NCBI GenBank assembly: GCA_002077045.2
Contig: KZ111147.1
Coordinates: forward strand, 546,126 to 562,651
DNA: 16,526 bases
Direction of reading: 5' to 3'
Source: Rachicladosporium sp. CCFEE 5018
Taxonomy: Eukaryota > Ascomycota > Dothideomycetes > Cladosporiales > Cladosporiaceae
Part shown: piece after piece, positions 1-7,397 of the stretch
Numbering within the stretch: the stretch's first letter is position 1
Layout: the number at the start of each line of letters is the position of its first letter
Translations under genes and position numbers: made by a program
The notes under the pieces: generated by a model
Databases searched by the model: none
What the model was told of the DNA's origin: nothing
Seen by the model: the letters and a program-made list of their open reading frames with translations, nothing else

Positions 1-786
1 GCTCCGAGGTTGTCAAGGATTGTCGTGGCACTGCCTTGGAGGGTAACACCGTCGTTCGCTAGTGCTTGGACTTTGATCGGCGTCGACACTATAGGAGCTA
101 CTGTGTTGCCACAAGCACCAACATGGCCTATGCTGTTGCCGTCGACTTTCCAGAGGAGGTAGCGCTTGCCGTTATCATTGAAGCCGGAAGCATCTATGGC
201 GCCGCCGACGGAGAGGTCGCAGACCAGAGGTTGAGAGGACACCGGCGTGTACGGTCCGGTGATTTGCGTGGCTTTGGCAGCACCGACGCAGTGTTTCATG
301 GTATCAGAGGTGGTGCTGGCCGAGTAGTACATCACAAATGTACCGTCATCCTGAGCCAAAGTCAGCGGATTCACCAAAAATGGCCAAGGAATTGCTTACA
401 AGTCTAGACACGTCCGGCGCCCAGGTGTTGGAGCCTGCGCCTGGCACTACCCAGCTCGGCAAGTTGGGTAGAGCATCCTTTTGCGACCCATCGCTGTTCT
501 TGACAATGCTCCAGTTCGAGAAGTCTGACGAGTAAGCGAGATGGATATGCACGTTGGTCCCTCTTGTTCGTGTAGCGAATGCATACCACCCGTTGTTGTA
601 GCCAATGATCGAAGGGTCGGGAAAATTCGCGCCGCCAATCTTAGGTCCAGACTCGGACCGCTTATCGAAGAGGCCAGATATCCGTTTCACCAAGCTGACC
701 TCGACTGTAGGTGGTGTTACTGGCCGCGCGTGGGCGAGTTTTGCAAGTGCTATGATCGCAGCTCCGAGGAACATTGGAGATCGCAT
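1..786 (-). CDS. Secreted GH43 family arabinanase/arabinofuranosidase-like glycoside hydrolase (3' end cut by window edge)
   Basis: Likely an extracellular plant-cell-wall enzyme acting on arabinan or arabinose side chains. The first ATG is at 786-784; an upstream TTG in the same frame is not a credible eukaryotic start. Residues 1-20 form a signal peptide ending AHA|RP. Dibasic KR sites at about 34-35 and 42-43 suggest a short propeptide. The GH43 beta-propeller starts with the motif NFPDPSII, whose Asp57 is the expected general base. It continues with TWAPDV, FVMYYSAS, and GGAIDASGF, which carries the Asp expected to tune the catalytic acid. Exon 1 is 786-400 and the intron is 399-351 (49 nt, GTAAGC...CTCAG, branch CTGAC). 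Exon 2 runs from 350 off the left edge. About 245 residues are present; the general-acid Glu and the C-terminus lie outside. Family is secure from motifs; exact substrate and subfamily are inferred. Confidence 0.92.
351..399 (-). other. Spliceosomal intron in the GH43 gene
   Basis: The donor GTAAGC follows the codon for Leu in the TWAPDVSRL stretch, and the acceptor is GGCTCAG with a CTGAC branch site 12 nt upstream. Removing these 49 nt (phase 0) joins the TWAPDV segment to DDGTFVMYYSA, the expected GH43 order. Reading through it instead hits a stop soon after. Confidence 0.9.
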
Positions 787-2354
787 GTTGTGGTACGGCA
801 ACGCGTGCTAATCTTGGGTGACAGAAGGAAGGGACCTCTTCAAATAGCGCGCGACTGATCGAATAGCGATATCTGCTGACAGGAGAGACTACTTACATTG
901 TCGGCGACGACCGGGAGTCTTATACGACCTGAGGTCTGGGCGATGTCCTCGAGATTGCGCCTCAACGACATCACAACGGCGTGGCTTCTTCCAGTCAGCT
1001 CTTGCGTGCTTCGACCACCACGTTGACGGCTCTGCCGATCGCTGCGGACCCGCTCAAGCGACATCCTCAAAGGGCAATTCGCCATCCTGCAGGACGACGG
1101 CGGCGGCGGTGTACTCGCGGGACGATAGGCTTGGCCCCAGGCAGCTTCAAAAGCGCAATGATGTAGGTTGCAGCAGCGATGCAGGCCCAGATGGGGCTGC
1201 GGTAGGGCTGATCAATGCCTGTTCCTGACGAGAATAGGATAGCGCGTTCAAAGCTCGAGCTGGAATGCGGTCTAGTGAAGTGTATCTCCGCGTGACTTGC
1301 GCTATAACGGGCTACAACGGGCTCGCTTCGTGCCGGCAGATTATTGACCGCTAGGGCAGGGTTCATACTGTAGCTGTCAGCCGAATACGGAAGGATGGCA
1401 GTGCACGTTGCCGCCTAAACATGCCCATCGCGTCCGTTGGCCAACTAGATGTCCTGAGGTGTATGTGCTATATCTTGTGTCAAAAAGTAACAGCAGACTC
1501 GAATTCGTATCAGCAGCGAGCTCAGTCATCGATTGCGCCAGATTGTAGATCACACATTCGAGCTCGAAAGCTTTAATGGCGTGCTGGCATGCAAGGCTGC
1601 AATATTGATGAAGTGGTGTCGGGAAGTCTGCAGCGTCGTCCAGCCAGATGACTCGCTCGAGCACGCCACGAGGGATCGCCGTTACTCTCACGGCGTGCTG
1701 TCAGTAGGATCCGTCATCGTGCCTGATGACATTGCTTTTCGGTCTGTCACCATGAGAAAGTGTATCTCGCAGGTGTATCCTGAGCTTCCTTTGTCTAGGA
1801 GATGCAGGTCGGCAGTAGGGTCAGAAGATGGCGTGCGCAGGGCATCTTAGCTCTGCGCGTGTGAGCCGCACTCGATACTGATTTGTTGCGCACCTCATCC
1901 GATGAGTCGACCGAGGTCGAGAGGCAAAAGCGAGATCTCACCCGCCACGCCAACAGTATCGTAGCTATGCGCCACCTCGTGAGCGGCTGAGACCCTCGAC
2001 CGATATGAGGTGAGAAGAAGCGAACACAGACACGAGGACGGCAGCGAAAGCAACATTGGTGTAGCGGCATGTAGTCACACCGCCAAGGCCCAAATGGCGC
2101 TCGTCCGGGGCTCCCGGTCGTCGATATCGCACTGGGAGAAGTAGGGTGGCATGGCGAAGGTAAGCTGAACGATGATGAGGGTTGCTACGATACGAATTGA
2201 ATTCTCTGCGTAAGACGAATGTGGCACTGACCGCAACGATTCTACTTTCACCGCAGTATTGACCCCGCTTGCCCACGGTCCGCGACGTATTGGCGTAAAG
2301 TCATCAGTCTCGGCATGTACAGCTACATTTCGGAGTCCTCGAGGAAGCTGTATC
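787..2354. other. Unresolved 1.57 kb stretch between the GH43 gene and the membrane-protein gene
   Basis: No gene could be assigned. The minus strand has several short ATG frames. One from 1366 encodes 99 residues with a single hydrophobic segment (IWACIAAATYIIALL). One from 2150 starts MPPYFSQCDIDDREP, stops at a TGA, and stays open in the same frame for about 58 more codons. A GTAAGT donor-like site lies at about 899-894. None matches a family I recognise and no set of splice sites joined them convincingly. It may hold the promoter of the minus-strand GH43 gene, a decayed gene, or an intron-rich minus-strand gene I failed to assemble. No long repeats were seen. Confidence 0.5.
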
Positions 2355-3637
2355 ATGCCACCAAAAGGCTCGAACGTCAGTGTAGTACCGTTGAGGCGTG
2401 TACGCTATTGAGGAGCATGACTGTGGGCAGGCGATCTGACCACCCCAGAGCCTGCATCAGATCCACCCCACGCTACTAGGGATACAATTGCATGGAACCG
2501 CAGTCGAGATGGTTCTGAACGTCGGCAAACCACAAGATCCTGCGGGACTGACCATCGAAGCATGGGCGCAAGGATTCATGGTTGGGTCGCTCATGGTCAT
2601 GGCGTGCATCACCTTTGCCAACATGCGAAGGGGGGTGCTGCTCCACAAGCTCATCCTGACTGAGGTAACTGCTTCAATTTCAAAGTGACTTCTTCACACA
2701 TGTCTCGCTGATGTCACGTTACGTAGCTAGTTCTGGGCATGTTTCATGGCACCTTCATCTTCACCAATCCGCCGGTCTACAATTGGTACCTGAGCGTGAC
2801 TGCTATATTACTTAACATCTCTTAGAGTCTCCACAACGTGATCGCATGGATCAAGGTGAAGCCGTTCTTGCCGAGATGGGGAAGCATCCTGTTCATCTCA
2901 TCTCTTGCACTGGTCCAGCCCTACTGGGTTCTGGAGATCACTGCGAACTTGTGAGTAAGCCGCTATCCATAGGAGTGTCCGCACTGACTCTACACAGTCT
3001 CTGCTTCTCTGGCAAAAGCGCCCTCTTCACCCATACTCGCCCCTATGAAGCTCTTTTTCGTGATCCCTGGTGGATCTTTACTGTCCTGAGCTTGTCCTAC
3101 AACATCAAATCTCGCTATGAGTTTGGATACATTGAGCTCATGCGGGTGTCGCCTCGCTTCGCCGTGCTACTTGGCGCGATGCTGCTGAGCATAGGCTTTC
3201 TCGTTGTGGATATTCTATCAGTCACCAATGCCATCAAGGCCACGGCACTGCCAGACGGCATACAACCCTTTTGGAAAATGGCATTTGTATGGAGATGCGT
3301 CTGTGACAGCATCGTCCTTGATGACTTCGCTACAGCATTGGGTAGACTCAAGGCATACAAGCTGCAACGTCTGGGCAGCGTGATGAGCGAAGGAGTGCGC
3401 GGCGAGTTTTCGTTTGACGATCAAGTGAGGTGGAAGAAGGAGCTGGTTCCTTCGCCGCTCGACATCTCAAATCCGGAAGAATTCGTCAGATTGGACGAGC
3501 ATGGCCAATACCCTCCACTGAAAAGAGATTGGTCGAGGCCGACGAACGGAACGAGCGGGATTTTGGGTCTTGAGGCAGCTTTGCGCGACGTGGAGCCAGA
3601 TGATGACTCGCCGAAACGCCATGCCAGGACTGGCTGA
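2355..3637 (+). CDS. Fungal multi-pass integral membrane protein of unknown function, interrupted by an in-frame TAG
   Basis: Proposed exons are 2355-2375 (tentative start), 2461-2664, 2727-2950 and 2998-3637; introns are 2376-2460, 2665-2726 (GTAACT...CGTAG) and 2951-2997 (GTGAGT...CACAG, branch CTGAC). The product would be about 362 codons with roughly seven hydrophobic helices: around LTIEAW-TFAN, LLHKL-FIFT, YLSVTAILLNIS-SLHNVIAWI, ILFISSLALVQPYWVL, WWIFTVL, FAVLLGAMLLSIGFLVVDIL and WKMAFVW. It resembles a conserved ascomycete membrane-protein family I know only as uncharacterised; signature stretches are TRPYEALFRDPWW and LDDFATALGRL. The charged C-terminal tail looks cytosolic. In exon 3 the reading frame crosses TAG at 2823-2825 (about codon 108) with clear family-like sequence on both sides. 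Either this is a pseudogene or mutant allele, or an improbably short 30-nt intron (2796-2825) is spliced. The first exon is the weakest part of the model. Confidence 0.72.
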
Positions 3638-4027
3638 GGCCAGCGAGGAGAACGTGGTCCGCGATCGATGCCTGAGGGCTTGGAGTAGAAGTCACTGCAG
3701 ACAACGATGCGATCTGAACTCGCTCGACAAGCTAGTGACGCAGGACCATCGTTCTTGCCACGTACAGCTACGCTTAGGGACCCTTGGGAAGATTCGACCA
3801 TGCCACCGAGAGATGCAGGCGTCGGTACACTTGGGCGCATGCACAGTACAGCCCAGATCCTCCTCCCTCATTAGCTCTTGGGGATTCTCGCACCCTCGCG
3901 TGAGCCGATATGCACCGAGCTGGTCATGACTCCCAGCTAGAGCGTGTAGCACAGTAAGTTGGCTTGAAGTCAATGATACAGCAGTATGTACACTAGCGAT
4001 CTGCAGCGCTGATCATCATTGCCGTGC
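3638..4027. other. Convergent intergenic region, nothing recognised
   Basis: This 390 bp lies between the stop of the membrane-protein gene (+) and the stop of NDUFA12 (-), so it should contain two 3' UTRs and terminators. Open frames on both strands exist here but have no recognisable protein character. I see no tRNA, repeat or hairpin worth naming. Confidence 0.5.
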
Positions 4028-4777
4028 TCATCGTGCAGCAGCCTCTGGCTTCCACGCCGAGTACTTGTTCTTCACCCTGTACCTGTATGTCAGCTATTAT
4101 ATCGAGATAGTTCCCTCTCTGCGCGCGACACATACGTGCTATACGGCTTGTACGCGCTCCTCGACATCGTCAGAACAGGTCGGTGTTCTTGCGGCTCCCA
4201 AGTCCTCACTTGGCGCTGTAGCAGAGGGTCCTCGGTGGGCGGCTTGTCGACCATGTATGACATCCACGCATGCCTTGAATAATCGTCAGAGCGTTCACCG
4301 AGTATGCGCCTTCGTGCATGCTTACCATCCTGGCTCGATCTGTGACGGCTCATACTCCTTGTTCTTGTAGTCTACCCATCGTGTCCGTACTACGCGGATC
4401 CTCAGTCATAACTTCAAGGCGAATCCATCTCAATGCCCACTCACACGGTAGCTCCTCTGCATTGTTCTCGTAGTACTTGTTACCAGTCTGATCCGTGCCG
4501 ACCAGCACGCCTGCCTTGGTATCGCCTATATCGACTCAGCCACAGCCCAGAAGCCCTGAGGTCCGACTCTCCATACCTATGTACTACTCAGAGGGCGCGC
4601 CGGTCAGTATGTCGAGGTCGTGAGAACGTCGAAGTCGGGGTAGGGGCAGCATACCTGCATCTGGCGGCCGTATTCCTGAGAGATGATCAGCTAAGACTTC
4701 CGCCTGCTGCATGCGCGTCAACGAACCTTGATACCGATCTGGCGTATATTACGCAGCGTGCGCATGATTGTCGACAT
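4028..4777 (-). CDS. NDUFA12: NADH:ubiquinone oxidoreductase (complex I) subunit NDUFA12 / B17.2
   Basis: Accessory subunit of mitochondrial complex I on the matrix arm. The spliced 138-residue product has the family order: MSTIMRTLRNI start, YIGDTKAGVLVGTD, GNKYYEN, LPLRTRWVDY, IEPGWHAWMSYMVDKPPTED, YKPYST and KYSAWKP near the end. Exons (minus strand) are 4777-4727, 4675-4655, 4583-4577, 4525-4445, 4389-4326, 4273-4136 and 4082-4028. Six introns of 51, 71, 51, 55, 52 and 53 nt all have GT...AG ends. Exon lengths sum to 417 nt and keep the frame exactly. Exon 3 is a 7-nt microexon (TACATAG) supplying Tyr, Ile and the first base of Gly in YIGDT; without it the protein cannot be read. The length is typical for the family. 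Intron 1 has the weak donor GTTCGT. It diverges from PGS1. Identification is firm; exon borders are inferred from family fit. Confidence 0.93.
4577..4583 (-). other. 7-nt microexon of NDUFA12
   Basis: On the minus strand this reads TACATAG, preceded by TGAGTAG (acceptor) and followed by GTATGG (donor). It encodes Tyr-Ile plus the first base of Gly; the next exon begins GC GAT ACC, completing Gly-Asp-Thr. Both flanking introns (4584-4654 and 4526-4576) are of normal size. Confidence 0.85.
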
Positions 4778-4954
4778 CTTGGGCGCAGTGGACCTCCAAG
4801 TCAGTGGGAGATTGATCGTGGTGTAGTTGCATCGATCACAGGCATGGAAGTCGAAGCTCACGGCTGACTAGGATTGGTATCCTTGGCATGGCCTCCTCTC
4901 CAACCAGCCAGACTTCCAGGGACTCAAGCCTTCACACATCACAATGTCGATCAG
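4778..4954. promoter_or_regulatory. Shared divergent promoter region of NDUFA12 (-) and PGS1 (+)
   Basis: Only 177 bp separate the two start codons, so both promoters and both 5' leaders must overlap here. On the minus strand a possible 14-codon upstream ORF (ATG at 4845-4843, stop at 4803-4801) precedes NDUFA12. On the plus strand a 4-codon upstream ORF (4944-4958) precedes PGS1. No TATA box or named factor site stood out. Confidence 0.7.
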
Positions 4955-4958
4955 ATGA
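4944..4958 (+). promoter_or_regulatory. Upstream ORF whose stop overlaps the PGS1 start codon (ATGA)
   Basis: ATG TCG ATC AGA TGA runs from 4944 to 4958, and its TGA overlaps the PGS1 ATG at 4955-4957. The upstream ATG has A at -3, a good context. The PGS1 ATG has C at -3, a weaker context. If the transcript starts upstream of 4944, PGS1 translation would need leaky scanning or reinitiation. Confidence 0.55.
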
Positions 4959-6768
4959 TCGTGCGACGCACAGTGCCTCACCTCAGGCATGTATCTATCA
5001 AGAGTATTCGTAATGTCACACGCAGCGTCGTCCGCGTCCAGCGACGATGCAACAGCACGCAAAGCGCCACCAGTGCGTCCCTGAATGCATCGCCTGCGGG
5101 CATCGCGCCCATAGCGACTATCACAAACGAGCTTGACAGGCTCGCACTACGCTTCGATGTCTCGGCCGACGCTATCGAGATCCTCAAAGGTCCTGCGGAG
5201 TTCTATGCCACGCTGAAGGCAAGCTATATCGGGTTAGTTCCACTCGGTGAGCCTTCTGACTCGTTCGATTATAGGAGAAAATCACACACGCCAAGCGGAG
5301 AATCTATCTATCGACGCTCTATGTAGGCAAGACGGAGCATGAGCTGGTATGACCACCGTCCTTGATACGACGTGCACGACTGATCCGATCACAGATCGCC
5401 ACGATCCACCAAGCTCTCGAGTCCAATCCAGATCTGAAGGTCTCCATCCTTACAGACGCCTTACGCGGTACTCGCGAAGCTCCAAAGGCATCATGTGCTA
5501 GTCTGCTCTCGTCACTCATCCGCGACTTCGGGCCCGATCGCGTCGAGATCTGCATGTACCACACGCCGAACCTGACAGGCGTCCGCAAAGCCGTGATCCC
5601 GAAACGTATCAACGAGGGATGGGGATTGCAGCACATGAAGTTGTACTGCGTCGATGATGAGATTATCATGTCTGGGGCGAATCTGTCGGATGACTACTTC
5701 ACGAACCGACAGGATCGGTATCATGTCTTCAAGTCCGCTGAGATAGCGGAATACTATGGAGGGATCTATCGCGCGGTCGCGAATCTGAGCTATCGGGTAG
5801 TTGTTGATGAGAAAGATCCGAATGGGTTTCGTCTCGACTGGCCGACGACTAACGTGCAGCCGGCGCCTTTGGATGATCCGAAAGCTTTCATCGCCTCGGC
5901 CACGAAGTCATTATCATCGCTACTGAAGCCGCAGGCAATCACACCAGGCGAGAAACGGGGCAATACATCAATCTATCCGGTCTGCCAATTCACGCCCCTC
6001 CTGAAGCCAGACACCTCGACCGAGCTCCCAGCTTTGACCTCCATCCTTCGTACCCTCAGCACGCCGGCCCTGCAATCCTCCCAATGGACCTTCACAGCCG
6101 GTTACTTCAACATGACGCCCTCTATTCGCGACCTGCTGCTCTCTTCAAACCCTGCATCAGGCACTGTTGTCACCGCCTCACCCTGGGCCAATGGCTTCTA
6201 CGGCTCCAAGGGCGTCACTGGCATGCTGCCTGCGGCTTACACCTTCATGTCAAGATCCTTCGTCGATGCTGTTGCTAAACGAGGTCTTAGCTCCTCGATC
6301 ACCCTCAAGGAGTGGCGGCGAGGGACTGTCAATGAGCCGGAAGGCTGGACCTACCACGCCAAAGGACTCTGGATCACACTGCCGGGAGAAACGCAGCCAA
6401 GCGTGAGCTTGATCGGCAGCTCAAATTACACCAAGCGAAGCTACTCATTAGATCTTGAGGCCAACGCTGTGATCGTAACGAGAGATGAGGATCTGCAGAA
6501 GAGACTGGGTGAGGAGGAGAAGGCGTTGCAGGACTATGCGAAGCCGGTTGGAAGGGAGGAGTTCATGAAGACGGAGCGGAGAGTGGGGCTGCATGTACGG
6601 TTGTCTATGTGGTTTCGAAGATGCAACCAAATGCAGCTGACGAAAGCGGCCACTGCTAGCGGTCCAAGGGCTTTCGAAGTCGTACGCCACGTGCACACCT
6701 CAGCTGCTGTGCTCGTCAGGGTCCTGTCAGCTGCACCGTCAAGTCGGGAAGACGAGGACATGACATAA
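4955..6768 (+). CDS. PGS1: CDP-diacylglycerol-glycerol-3-phosphate 3-phosphatidyltransferase (phosphatidylglycerophosphate synthase)
   Basis: Makes phosphatidylglycerophosphate from CDP-diacylglycerol and glycerol-3-phosphate, the committed step to cardiolipin in mitochondria. Exons are 4955-5218, 5275-5346 and 5395-6768, giving about 569 residues. The Arg-rich, acid-poor N-terminus (residues 1-35) fits a mitochondrial presequence. The phospholipase-D superfamily fold shows two HKD sites: H192-M-K194 with Asp199, followed by MSGANLSDDYFTNRQDRY, and H433-A-K435-GLW followed by LIGSSNYTKRSYSLDLEAN. Intron 1 (5219-5274) uses a GC donor. Intron 2 (5347-5394) is GT-AG with a CTGAT branch. The start is the first ATG in this frame. 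After RRVGLHVRLSMW the C-terminus runs on about 55 residues that I do not recognise as conserved; an unseen 3' intron is possible. Divergent from NDUFA12. Confidence 0.93.
5219..5274 (+). other. GC-AG intron in PGS1
   Basis: Exon 1 ends CTGAAG and is followed by GCAAGC, a good match to the GC-type donor. The intron ends TTATAG with a CTGAC branch at about 5256-5260. Phase-0 removal joins FYATLK to EKITHAKRRIYLSTLYVGKT, matching the PGS1 family. The nearby GT at 5233 gives a frameshift and early stop. Confidence 0.85.
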
Positions 6769-7397
6769 CGCGAAGTGGCGAGGCGTATGAATATTCCCAT
6801 GGTTGGTATCTGTGGAAGTAAAAGGAAGAGTTGATGTCAGCATCGCCTCGAGAGATCTCATGGCAGTGATTAAGGTTGGGCGGGAGCTGAGTAAGGCGAT
6901 CCCAGGTCATGCAGACAGCGAGTCTTCGCTACACCAAGCACGACATCCACGCTTTGCTGCCACACACTACCCTTCCTCTTCGCTGCCTCACACATTGCTT
7001 GACATTCAATTCGTTGTCCTGGCCACTGACATTGCTCCTGCATAGACTTATACATAAGGTGCGCCGTTTTCCCATCGTGAAGAGCGGGTCCGAAGAGGGG
7101 AGGCCGTTCGCGCTACTCAGTGGAGAGGCCGATCTTCTGCGATCGGCGTGGAAAGGCCAGACCACATCCATCACTGGAGACTCAAATTGGTAGAGGAGTT
7201 CACACAACGGCTCCGATCGGGCTTGTGGCAAGCAAACATTTGGGCGAAGCCAACGAAAGCCCATTCCACCATCTAAGGGCTTCACCGCGACATCAGCGAT
7301 TGGATCTTGCGGTCGATCGGTGTGAACAAGACCAGAAAATCAAAGGGTGCTTCGTGAGAAAGCGCGAGAGGTAGCGCACAGCATCACCTAGCACAGC
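6769..7397. other. Intergenic region between PGS1 and the F-box gene, nothing coding recognised
   Basis: This 629 bp holds the PGS1 3' UTR and the promoter and leader of the F-box gene. A pyrimidine-rich patch at about 6961-7025 could be part of the promoter. Frames on both strands look like chance openings. No tRNA or repeat seen. Confidence 0.5.

Noticed and set aside
787..801. N-terminal extension of the GH43 frame starting at TTG
   Set aside because: Not an ATG; the ATG at 786 begins an excellent signal peptide.
2796..2825. A 30-nt intron (GTGACT...CTTAG) in the membrane-protein gene
   Set aside because: It keeps the frame and has a CTTAAC branch-like motif, but every other intron here is 47 nt or longer and splicing would remove ten codons from a predicted helix. 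An in-frame stop is the simpler reading.
2846..3000. Upstream part of the open frame that includes the last membrane-protein exon
   Set aside because: This piece is out of frame with exon 3 and covers intron 2951-2997; the frame is real only from 2998 onward.
4433..4867. 144-codon plus-strand open frame across the NDUFA12 locus
   Set aside because: It is antisense to NDUFA12 exons and introns and has no recognisable protein features.
5233..5274. Alternative GT donor (GTTAGT) for PGS1 intron 1
   Set aside because: It leaves phase 2 and shifts the next exon out of frame, ending in a TAG at the codon after SM; the GC donor at 5219 restores the family sequence.
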